64,000 nucleotides of DNA from Calliopsis andreniformis (Eukaryota; Arthropoda; Insecta; Hymenoptera; Andrenidae): the NCBI RefSeq assembly GCF_051401765.1, contig NW_027480440.1, forward strand, positions 2,108,001-2,172,000, given 5' to 3'. A program made the position numbers and the translations under genes. Under the pieces are notes generated by a model. The model had not been told where the DNA came from. It did no database searches and saw only the letters and a program-made list of their open reading frames with translations. Of the stretch, positions 51,079 to 62,908 are shown piece after piece; the first letter of the stretch is position 1; every line of letters starts with the position of its first letter.

Positions 51079-54000
51079 AGTTTGAGAATTGAGGATTGAA
51101 TGTTGGGGATAGAAGTTTGGGAACTGAGGGTTGAGGATTGGGTGTTGAGAATTGATGTTTGAGGATTGAGATCTGAAAGTTCAAGATTGTGGATTGAGTA
51201 TTTAAAACTGTGAATTAAGGATATACTGTTGAGGATTGAGAATTGAGGATTGAAGTTTGAGGTTTGAGGATTGAGGATTGAGGATTGAGGAATGAGGGTT
51301 GAGGATTGAGGATTGAGGGTTGAGGACTGATGACCGAGGATTGAGGATTGATGGCTGCAGATTGTTGACTGAAGATAGAGAATTGAGGATTGAGTATTGA
51401 GGATTGAGGATTGAGAATTGAATATTGAGGATGGAGGATTGGGGATAGAATATTGTGGACTGAGGTTTGAGGATTGGTTGTTGAGAATTCATGTTTGAGG
51501 ATTGAGATCTGAACGTCGAATATTGCGGATTGTGTATTTAAAACTGTGAATTAGGGATATACTGTTGAGGATTGAAGATTGAGGAATGAGTGTTAAGGAT
51601 TGATGATTGAGGATTGAGGATTGCGGATTGAGGATTGATGATTGAGGATTGAGGATTGAGGATTGAGGATTGAAGATTGAGGATTGAGGATTGAGGATTG
51701 AGGATTGAGGGTTGAGGATTGAGGATTGAGGATTGAGGATTGAGGATTGTTGATTGAGGATTGAGGATTGAGGATTGAGGATTGAGGATTGAGGATTGAG
51801 GATTGAGGATTGAGGATTGAGGATTGAGGGTTGAGGATTGAGGACTGAGGATTGAGGATTGAGGATGGAGGATTGAGGATTGAGGTTTGAGGATTGGTGA
51901 TTGAGGATTGAGGATTGATGATTAAGGATTCAGGATTGAGGATTGAGGATTGAGGATTGAGGATTGAGGGTTGAGGATTGAGGATTGAGGATTGAGGATT
52001 GGGGATTGATGATTGAGGATTGAGGATTGAGTATTGAGGAATGAGGGTTGCGGATTGAGGATTGAGGTTTGAGGATTGAGGATTGAGGATTGAGGATTGA
52101 GGATTGAGGACAGAGGTTTGAGGATTGAGGATTGATGGCTGCAGATTGATAACTGAAGATAGAGAATTGAGGATTGAGTATTGCGGATTGAGGATTGAGG
52201 ATTGGGAATTGAATATTAAGGATTGAGGATTGGGGATAAAATATTGTGAACTGAGTGTTGAGGATTGGGTGTTGACAATTGATGTTTGAGGATTGAGATC
52301 TGAATGTTGAAGATTGTGGATTGAGTATTTAAAACTGTGAATTAAGGATATACTGTTGAGGATTGAGAATTAAGGATTGAGGATTGATGTTTGAGGATTT
52401 AGGATTGAGGATTGAGGATAGAGGATTGAGGATTGAGGATTGAGGGTTGAGGATTGAGGATTGAGGATTGGGGATTGAGGATTGAGGATTGAGGATTGAG
52501 GAATGAGGGTTGAGGATTGAGGATTGAGGTTTGATGGCTGCAGATTGATGATTGAAGATTGAGAATTGAGGATTGAGTTTTGGGGATGGAAGGTTGGGGA
52601 CTGAGGGTTGAGGATTGGGTGTTGAGAATTGATGTTTGAGGATTGAGATCTGAAAGTTGAAGAATGTGGATAGAGTATTTAAAACTGTGAATTAAGGATA
52701 TACTGTTGAGGATTGAGATCTGAAAGTTGAAGATTGTGGATTGAGTATTTAAAACTGTGAATTAAGGATATACTGTTGAGGATTGAGAATTGAGGATTGA
52801 GGATTGAGGTTTGATGGCTGCAGATTGATGATTGAAGTTTGAGAATTGAGGATTGAATGTTGGGGATATAAGTTTGGGAACTGAGGGTTGAGGATTGGGT
52901 GCTGAGAATTGATGTTTGAGGATTGAGATCTGAAAGTTCAAGATTGTGGATTGAGTATTTAAAACTGTGAATTAAGGATATACTGTTGAGGATTGAGAAT
53001 TGAGGATTGAGGTTTGAGGTTTGAGGATTGAGGATTGAGGATTGAGGAATGAGGGTTGAGGATTGAGGATTGAGGGTTGAGGACTGATGACTGAGGATTG
53101 AGGATTGATGGCTGCAGATTGTTGACTGAAGATAGAGAATTGAGGATTGAGTATTGAGGATTGAGGATTGAGAATTGAATATTGAGGATTGAGGATTGGG
53201 GATAGAATATTGTGGACTGAGGTTTGAGGATTGGGTGTTGAGAATTGATGTTTGAGGATTGAGATCTGAATGTCGAAGATTGTGGATTGAGTATTTAAAA
53301 CTGTGAATTAGGGATATACTGTTGAGGATTGAAGATTGAGGAATGAGTGTTGAGGATTGAGGATTGAGGATTGCGGATTGAGGATTGATGATTGAGGATT
53401 GAGGATTGAGGATTGAGGATTGAAGATTGAGGATTGAGGATTGAGGATTGAGGATTGAGTGTTGAGGATTGAGGATTGAGGGTTGAGGATTGAGGATTGA
53501 GGATTGAGGGTTGAGGATGGAGGATTGAGGATTGAGGTTTGAGGATTGGTGATTGAGGATTGAGGATTGAGGATTAAGGATTCAGGATTGAGGATTGAGG
53601 ATTGAGGATTGAGGATTGAGGGTTGAGGATTGAGGATTGAGGATTGAGGATTGGGGATTGATGATTGAGGATTGAGGATTGAGTATTGAGGAATGAGGGT
53701 TGCGGATTGAGGATTGAGGTTTGAGGATTGAGGATTGAGGATTGAGGATTGAAGATTGAGGACAGAGGTTTGAGGATTGAGGATTGATGGCTGCAGATTG
53801 ATAACTGAAGATAGAGAATGGAGGATTGAGTATTGCGGATTGAGGATTGAGGATTGAGAATTGAATATTAAGGATTGAGGATTGGGGATAAAATATTGTG
53901 AACTGAGTGTTGAGGATTGGGTGTTGACAATTGATGTTTGAGGATTGAGATCTGAATGTTGAAGATTGTGGATTGAGTATTTAAAACTGTGAATTAAGGA

Positions 54001-54543
54001 TATACTGTTGAGGATTGAGAATTAAGGATTGAGGATTGAGGTTTGAGGGTTGAGGATTGAGGATTGAGGATAGAGGATTGAGGATTGAGGATTGAGGGTT
54101 GAGGATTGAGGATTGAGGATTGGGGATTGAGGATTGAGGATTGAGGATTGACGATTGAGGATTGAGGATTGAGGATTGAGGATTGAGGATTGAGGATTGA
54201 GGATTGAGGAATGAGGGTTGAGGATTGAGAATTGAGGTTTGATGGCTGCAGATTGATGATTGAAGATTGAGAATTGAGGATTGAGTTTTGGGGATGGAAG
54301 GTTGGGGACTGAGGGTTGAGGATTGGGTGTTGAGAATTGATGTTTGAGGATTGAGATCTGAAAGTTGAAGAATGTGGATTGAGTATTTAAAACTGTGAAT
54401 TGAGGATATACTGTTGAAGATTGAGGTCTGAAAGTTGAAGATTGTGGATTGAGTATTTAAAACTGTGAATTAAGGATATACTGTTGAGGATTGAGAATTG
54501 AGGATTGAGGATTGAGGTTTGATGGCTGCAGATTGATGATTGA
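51079..54543 (+). repeat. 3,465-bp higher-order unit, copy 2
   Basis: Second member of the tandem pair. The match continues to 54718 and ends where 51254 A meets 54719 G (GATTGAAGTTTGAGG against GATTGAGTTTTGAGG). So the start of a third, partial repeat (54544-54718) is also present before the array switches to another block. Confidence 0.92.
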
Positions 54544-55930
54544 AGTTTGAGAATTGAGGATTGAATGTTGGGGATAGAAGTTTGGGAACTGAGGGTTGAG
54601 GATTGGGTGTTGAGAATTGATGTTTGAGGATTGAGATCTGAAAGTTCAAGATTGTGGATTGAGTATTTAAAACTGTGAATTAAGGATATACTGTTGAGGA
54701 TTGAGAATTGAGGATTGAGTTTTGAGGTTTGAGGATTGAGGATTGAGGATTGAGGACTGAGATTTGAGGATTGAGGATTGAGGATTGGGCACTGAGGATT
54801 GAGGTTTGAGCATTGAGATTTGAATATTGAAAATTGAGGGTTGAGTACTGAAAACTGAGCATAGAGGATATACTGTTGAGCTTTGAGAATTGAGGGTTGA
54901 GGATTGAGCTTTGAGGATTGAGGATTGAGGATTGAGGATTCAGGATTGAGGTTTGAGGATTGAGGATTGATGATTGAGGATTGAGGATTGAGGATTGAGG
55001 ATTAAGGATTGAATATTGAGGATTGAGGGTTGAGGATTGAGGATTGAGGATTGAGGATTGAGGATTGAGGATTGAGCATTGATGATAGAGTATAGAGGAT
55101 TGAAGGTTGAGGACTGAGTGTTGAGCATTGAGTGCTGAGAATTGTTGTTTGTATACTGAGATTTGAAGAATGAGGATTGAGTATTGAATACTGAGAACAG
55201 AAGCTATTTTATTGAGGATTGACGATTGAGGATTGATGATTCAGGATTGAGGATTGATGGCTGAGGATTGAGGATTGAAGATTGAGGCTTGAGGACTGAG
55301 GAATGAGAATTGAGGACTGGGGGTTGCGGATGAGTGTTGCGAATTGAGGAGGGTGCATTGAATGTTGAGGATTGAAGTTTGGGGACTGACGATTGAGGAT
55401 TGAGTATTGAGGATTGAGGACAGAGGATTGAGGATTGATGATTGAGGATTGAGGATTGAGGATTGAGGTTTGAGGATTGAGGATTGAGGTTTGAGGATTG
55501 AGGATTGAGGATTGAGGATTGAGGATTGTGGATTGAGGATTGAGGATTGGGGATTGAGGATTGAGGATTGAGGATTGAGGATTGAGGATTGAGGGTTGAG
55601 TATTGAGGATTGAGGATTGAGGATTGGGGATTGAGGATTGATGATTGAGGATTGAGGATTGAGGATTGAGGACTGAGGATTGAGGTTTGAGGATTGAGGA
55701 TTGGGGATTGAGGATTGAGTACTGAGGATTGAGGATTGAATATTGATGATTGAGTATAGAGGATTGAAGATTGAGGACTGAGGGTTGGGCATTGAGAGCT
55801 GAGAGTTGTTGTTCCTAGACTGAGATTTGAAGAATGAGGATTGAGTATTGAATAGTGAGAATTGAAGCTATTTTATTGAGGATTGACGATTGAGGATTGA
55901 TGATTGAAGATTGAGGATTAATGGTTGAGG
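54544..55930 (+). repeat. Deletion-joined block with truncated M cassette and two N cassettes
   Basis: After the partial third repeat, a monomer run at 54725-54755 leads directly into the second half of an M cassette (GGACTGAGATTTGAGG, TTGGGCACTG). The AGGCCT half is missing. N cassettes follow at 55203 and 55867. From the M remnant to 55900 it resembles 44465-45600, about offset 10296. The junction is in pure heptamers, so it looks like an in-register deletion. Confidence 0.8.
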
Positions 55931-57887
55931 ATTGAGGATTGATGATTAAGGATTCAGGATTGAGGATTGAGGATTGAGGATTGAGGATTGAGGGTTGAGG
56001 ATTGAGGATTGAGGATTGAGGATTGGGGACTGATGATTGAGGATTGAGGATTGAGTATTGAGGAATGAGGGTTGCGGATTGAGGATTGAGGTTTGAGGAT
56101 TGAGGATTGAGGATTGAGGATTGAGGATTGAGGACAGAGGTTTGAGGATTGAGGATTGATGGCTGCAGATTGATAACTGAAGATAGAGAATTGAGGATTG
56201 AGTATTGCGGATTGAGGATTGAGGATTGGGAATTGAATATTAAGGATTGAGGATTGGGGATAAAATATTGTGAACTGAGTGTTGAGGATTGGGTGTTGAC
56301 AATTGATGTTTGAGGATTGAGATCTGAATGTTGAAGATTGTGGATTGAGTATTTAAAACTGTGAATTAAGGATATACTGTTGAGGATTGAGAATTAAGGA
56401 TTGAGGATTGATGTTTGAGGATTTAGGATTGAGGATTGAGGATAGAGGATTGAGGATTGAGGATTGAGGGTTGAGGATTGAGGATTGAGGATTGGGGATT
56501 GAGGATTGAGGATTGAGGATTGAGGAATGAGGGTTGAGGATTGAGGATTGAGGTTTGATGGCTGCAGATTGATGATTGAAGATTGAGAATTGAGGATTGC
56601 GTTTTGGGGATGGAAGGTTGGGGACTGAGGGTTGAGGATTGGGTGTTGAGAATTGATGTTTGAGGATTGAGATCTGAAAGTTGAAGAATGTGGATTGAGT
56701 ATTTAAAACTGTGAATTAAGGATATACTGTTGAAGATTGAGATCTGAAAGTTGAAGATTGTGGATTGAGTATTTAAAACTGTGAATTAAGGATATACTGT
56801 TGAGGATTGAAAATTGAGGATTGAGGATTGAGGTTTGATTGCTGCAGATTGATGATTGAAGTTTGAGAATTGAGGATTGAATGTTGGGGATAGAAGTTTG
56901 GGAACTGAGGGTTGAGGATTGGGTGTTGAGAATTGATGTTTGAGGATTGAGATCTGAAAGTTCAAGATTGTGGATTGAGTATTTAAAACTGTGAATTAAG
57001 GTTATACTGTTGAGGATTGAGAATTGAGGATTGAGGTTTGAGGTTTGAGGATTGAGGATTGAGGATTGAGGAATGAGGGTTGAGGATTGAGGATTGAGGG
57101 TTGAGGACTGATGACTGAGGATTGAGGATTGATGGCTGCAGATTGTTGACTGAAGATAGAGAATTGAGGATTGTGTATTGAGGATTGAGGATTGAGAATT
57201 GAATATTGAGGATTGAGGATTGGGGATAGAATATTGTGGACTGAGGTTTGAGGATTGGGTGTTGAGAATTGATGTTTGAGGATTGAGATCTGAATGTCGA
57301 AGATTGTGGATTGAGTATTTAAAACTGTGAATTAGGGATATACTGTTGAGGATTGAAGATTGAGGAATGAGTGTTGAGGATTGAGGATTGAGGATTGAGG
57401 ATTGCGGATTGAGGATTGATGATTGAGGATTGAGGATTGAGGATTAAGGATTCAGGATTGAGGATTGAGGATTGTAGATCGAGGATTGAGGCCTGCGGAT
57501 TGAAGATTGATGACTGAGGACTGAGTGTTGAGGTTTCAGGGTTGAGGATTGAGGATTGAGCATTGAATATTGAGGATTGAGATTCGTGGACTGAGGTATG
57601 AACATTAACGGTTGAGGATTGAGGACTGAGATTTGAGGATTGAGGATTGAGGATTTTGCACTGAGGATTGAGGTTTGAGCATTGAGATTTGAATATTGAA
57701 AATTGAGGGTTGAGTACTGAAAACTGAGCATAGAGGATATACTGTTGAGCTTTGAGAATTGAAGGTTGAGGATTGAGCTTTGAGGATTGAGGATTGAGGA
57801 TTGAGGATTCAGGATTGAGGTTTCAGGATTGAGGATTGATGATTGAGGATTGAGGATTGAGGATTGAGGATTAAGGATTGATGATTG
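55931..57887 (+). repeat. P cassette series plus full M cassette
   Basis: The first 650 bp share GATGATTAAGG, GATTGGGAATTG and GATGTTTGAGGATTTAGG with 48450-49060 and 51915-52525. Then GATTGCGTTTTGG and later words follow the 47340/60320 type. Private marks GAAAATTGAGG (56811), GATTGCTGCAG (56841 region), AAGGTTATACTG (57001) and GGATTTTGCACTG (57651) recur only in 62700-62940. M is at AGGCCT 57489. Confidence 0.8.
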
Positions 57888-59400
57888 AGGATTGAGGATT
57901 GAGGATTGAGGAATGAGGGTCGAGGATTGAGGATTGAGGTTTGAGGATTGTGGACTGATGATTGAGGATTGAGGATTGAGGACTGATGATTGAGTATTGA
58001 GGATTGATAGCTGCAGATTGATGATTGAAGATAGAGAATTGAGGATGAGTATTGAGGATTGAGAATTGAATATTGAGGATTGAGGATTGGGGATAGAATA
58101 TTGTGGACTGAGGGTTGATGATTGGGTGTTGAGAATTGATGTTTGAGGATTGAGATCTGAATGTTGAAGATTGTGGATTGAGTATTTAAAACTGTGAATT
58201 AAGGATATACTGTTGAGGATTGAGAATTGAGGATTGAGGATTGTGGTTTGATGATTGAGTATTGAGGATTGAGGATTGAGGATTGAGGATTGAGGATTGA
58301 GGATTGAGGATTGAGGACTGAGGATTGAGCATTGAGGATTGACGATTGAGGATTGAGGATTGAGGATTGAGGATTGAGGATTGACGATTGAGGATTGAGG
58401 TTTGAGGATTGAGGATTGAGTATTGACGATTGATAATTGAGGATTGAGGATTGAGGATTAATGATTGAAGATTGAGGATTGAGAATTGAGGATTGAGGGT
58501 TGAGGATTGAGGATTGAGGATTGAGGATTGCGGATTGAGGATTCATGATTGAATATTGAGGATTGAGGATTAAGGATTCAGGATTGAGGATTGAGGATCG
58601 TAGATCGAGGATTGAGGCCTGCGGATTGAAGATTGATGACTGAGGACTGAGTGTTTAGGTTTCAGGGTTGAGGATTGAGGATTGAGCACTGAATATTGAG
58701 GATTGAGAATCGTGGACTGAGGTATGAACATTAACGGTTGAGGATTGTGGACTGAGATTTGAGGATTGAGGATTGGGCACTGAGGATTGAGGTTTGAGCA
58801 TTGAGATTTGAATATTGAAAATTGAAGTTTGAGTATTGAAAACTGAGCATAGAGGATATTCTGTTGAGCTTTGAGAATTGAGGGTTGAGGATTGAGCTTT
58901 GAGAATTGATGTTTGAGGATTGAGATCTGAAAGTTGAAGAATGTGGATTGAGTATTTAAAACTGTGAATTAAGGATATACTGTTGAGGATTGAGATCTGA
59001 AAGTTGAAGATTGTGGATTGAGTATTTAAAACTGTGAATTAAGGATATACTGTTGAGGATTGAGAATTGAGGATTGAGGTTTGAGGTTTGAGGATTGAGG
59101 ATTGAGGATTGAGGAATGAGGGTTGAGGATTGAGGATTGAGGGTTGAGGACTGATGACTGAGGATTGAGGATTGATGGCTGCAGATTGTTGACTGAAGAT
59201 AGAGAATTGAGGATTGAGTATTGAGGATTGAGGATTGAGGATTGAATATTGAGGATTGAGGATTGGGGATAGAATATTGTGGACTGAGGTTTGAGGATTG
59301 GGTGTTGAGAATTGATGTTTGAGGATTGAGATCTGAATGTCGAAGATTGTGGATTGAGTATTTAAAACTGTGAATTAGGGATATACTGTTGAGGATTGAA
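57888..59400 (+). repeat. Second copy of the 40780-42390 block
   Basis: AATGAGGGTCGAGG at 57912 aligns with 40801 (offset 17111). The offset becomes 17104 after one heptamer is missing near 58055, and 17020 after an 84-bp loss near 58500 that removed GAAGATTGAGGAATGAGTG. M is at 58615. The matching tail includes a P doublet and the TGTCGAAGATTG cassette. Confidence 0.82.
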
Positions 59401-61250
59401 GATTGAGGGTTGAGGATTGAGGATTGAGGATTGAGGATTGAGGATTGTTGATTGAGGATTGAGGATTGAGGATTGAGGATTGAGGATTGAGGATTGAGGA
59501 TTGAGGATTGAGGATTGAGGATTGAGGGTTGAGGATTGAGGACTGAGGATTGAGGATTGAGGATGGAGGATTGAGGATTGAGGTTTGAGGATTGGTGATT
59601 GAGGATTGAGGATTGAGGATTAAGGATTCAGGATTGAGGATTGAGGATTGAGGATTGAGGATTGAGGGATGAGGATTGAGGATTGAGGATTGAGGATTGG
59701 GGATTGATGATTGAGGATTGAGGATTGAGTATTGAGGAATGAGGGTTGCGGATTGAGGATTGAGGTTTGAGGATTGAGGATTGAGGATTGAGGATTGAGG
59801 ATTGAGGACAGAGGTTTGAGGATTGAGGATTGATGGCTGCAGATTGATAACTGAAGATAGAGAATTGAGGATTGAGTATTGCGGATTGAGGATTCAGGAT
59901 TGAGAATTGAATATTAAGGATTGAGGATTGGGGATAAAATATTGTGAACTGAGTGTTGAGGATTGGGTGTTGACAATTGATGTTTGAGGATTGAGATCTG
60001 AATGTTGAAGATTGTGGATTGAGTATTTAAAACTGTGAATTAAGGATATACTGTTGAGGATTGAGAATTAAGGATTGAGGATTGAGGTTTGAGGATTGAG
60101 GATTGAGGATTGAGGATAGAGGATTGAGGATTGAGGATTGAGGGTTGAGGATTGAGGACTGAGGATTGGGTATTGAGGATTGAGGATTGAGGATTGACGA
60201 TTGAGGATTGAGGATTGAGGATTGAGGATTGAGGATTGAGGATTGAGGATTGAGGAATGAGGGTTGAGGATTGAGGATTGAGGTTTGATGGCTGCAGATT
60301 GATGACTGAAGATTGAGAATTGAGGATTGCGTTTTGGGGATGGAAGGTTGGGGACTGAGGGTTGAGGATTGGGTGTTGAGAATTGATGTTTGAGGATTGA
60401 GATCTGAAAGTTGAAGAATGTGGATTGAGTATTTAAAACTGTGAATTAAGGATATACTGTTGAAGATTGAGATCTGAAAGTTGAAGATTGTGGATTGAGT
60501 ATTTAAAACTGTGAATTAAGGATATACTGTTGAGGATTGAGAATTGAGGATTGAGGATTGAGGTTTGATGGCTGCAGATTGATGATTGAAGTTTGAGAAT
60601 TGAGGATTGAATGTTGGGGATAGAAGTTTGGGAACTGAGGGTTGAGGATTGGGTGTTGAGAATTGATGTTTGAGGATTGAGATCTGAAAGTTCAAGATTG
60701 TGGATTGAGTATTTAAAACTGTGAATTAAGGATATACTGTTGAGGATTGAGAATTGAGGATTGAAGTTTGAGGTTTGAGGATTGAGGATTGAGGATTGAG
60801 GAATGAGGGTTGAGGATTGAGGATTGAGGGTTGAGGACTGATGACTGAGGATTGAGGATTGATGGCTGCAGATTGTTGACTGAACATAGAGAATTGAGGA
60901 TTGAGTATTGAGGATTGAGGATTGACAATTGAATATTGAGGATGGAGGATTGGGGATAGAATATTGTGGACTGAGGTTTGAGGATTGGGTGTTGAGAATT
61001 CATGTTTGAGGATTGAGATCTGAACGTCGAAGATTGTGGATTGAGTATTTGAAACTGTGAATTAGGGATATACTGTTGAGGATTGAAGATTGAGGAATGA
61101 GTGTTAAGGATTGATGATTGAGGATTGAGGATTGCGGATTGAGGATTGATGATTGAGGATTGAGGATTGAGGATTGAGGATTGAAGATTGAGGATTGAGG
61201 ATTGAGGATTGAGGATTGAGGGTTGAGGATTGAGGATTGAGGATTGAGGT
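59401..61250 (+). repeat. P cassette series related to 46510-48250
   Basis: Opens with a pure run and GGATTGTTGATTG, then P cassettes. GAATTGAGGATTGAAGTTTGAGG at 60750 and the following part align with 47764 at offset 12976, including GAATTCATG and GAACGTCG. It lacks GACCGAGG and GAATATTGCGG of the 3,465-bp unit (it has GACTGAGG and GAAGATTGTGG), so it branches before that duplication. Confidence 0.78.
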
Positions 61251-62908
61251 TTGAGGATTGAGGATTGAGGATTGAGGATTGAGGATTGAGGACAGAGGTT
61301 TGAGGATTGAGGATTGATGGCTGCAGATTGATGATTGAAGATTGAGAATTGAGGATTGATTATTGAGGATTGAGGATTCAGGATTGAGAATTGAATATTG
61401 AGGATTGGGGGTTGGGGATAGAAGATTGTGGACTGAGGATTGAGGAGTGAGGAATGAGGGTTGAGGATTGAGGATTGAGGTTTGAGGATTGAGGATTGAG
61501 GATTGAGGATTGAGGATTGAGGACTGAGGATTGAGTATTGAGGTTTGATGGCTGCAGATTGATGATTGAAGGTTGAGAGTTGAGGATTGAGTGTTGGGGA
61601 TAGAAGTTTGGGGACTGAGTGTTGAGGATTGGGTGTTGAGAATTGATGTTTTAGGATTGAGATCTGAAAGTTGAAGATTGTGGATTGAGTATTTAGAACT
61701 GTGAATTAAGGATATACTCTTGAGGATTGAGAATTGAGGATTGAGGGTTGAGGATTGAGGACTGAGGATTGAGGATTGAGGATGGAGGATTGAGGATTGA
61801 GGTTTGAGGATTGGTGATTGAGGATTGAGGATTGAGGATTAAGGATTCAGGATTGAGGATTGAGGATTGAGGATTGAGGATTGAGGGTTGAGGATTGAGG
61901 ATTGAGGATTGAGGATTGGGGATTGATGATTGAGGATTGAGGATTGAGTATTGAGGAATGAGGGTTGCGGATTGAGGACTGAGGTTTGAGGATTGAGGAT
62001 TGAGGATTGAGGATTGAGGATTGAGGACAGAGGTTTGAGGATTGAGGATTGATGGCTGCAGATTGATAACTGAAGATAGAGAATTGAGGATTGAGTATTG
62101 CGGATTGAGGATTGAGGATTGAGAATTGAATATTAAGGATTGAGGATTGGGGATAAAATATTGTGAACTGAGTGTTGAGGATTGGGTGTTGACAATTGAT
62201 GTTTGAGGATTGAGATCTGAATGTTGAAGATTGTGGATTGAGTATTTAAAACTGTGAATTAAGGATATACTGTTGAGGATTGAGAATTAAGGATTGAGGA
62301 TTGAGGTTTGAGGATTGAGGATTGAGGATTGAGGATAGAGGATTGAGGATTGAGGATTGAGGGTTGAGGATTGAGGATTGAGGATTGGGGATTGAGGATT
62401 GAGGATTGAGGATTGCGGAATGAGGGTTGAGGATTGAGGATTGAGGTTTGATGGCTGCAGATTGATGATTGAAGATTGAGAATTGAGGATTGCGTTTTGG
62501 GGATGCAAGGTTGGGGACTGAGGGTTGAGGATTGGGTGTTGAGAATTGATGTTTGAGGATTGAGATCTGAAAGTTGAAGAATGTGGATTGAGTATTTAAA
62601 ACTGTGAATTAAGGATATACTGTTGAAGATTGAGATCTGAAAGTTGAAGATTGTGGATTGAGTATTTAAAACTGTGAATTAAGGATATACTGTTGAGGAT
62701 TGAAAATTGAGGATTGAGGATTGAGGTTTGATTGCTGCAGATTGATGATTGAAGTTTGAGAATTGAGGATTGAATGTTGGGGATAGAAGTTTGGGAACTG
62801 AGGGTTGAGGATTGGGTGTTGAGAATTGATGTTTGAGGATTGAGATCTGAAAGTTCAAGATTGTGGATTGAGTATTTAAATCTGTGAATTAAGGTTATAC
62901 TGTTGAGG
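61251..62908 (+). repeat. Mosaic of A 4540-5000-like, A 1850-like and 56500-57010-like pieces
   Basis: 61320-61750 follows the pair of P cassettes at A 4574 and 4805. 61751-62400 follows the GGATGGAGG/GGTGATTG series of A 1850 onward. 62460-62908 follows 56567-57015 at offset 5893. Each switch occurs in plain monomer runs. Confidence 0.77.
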
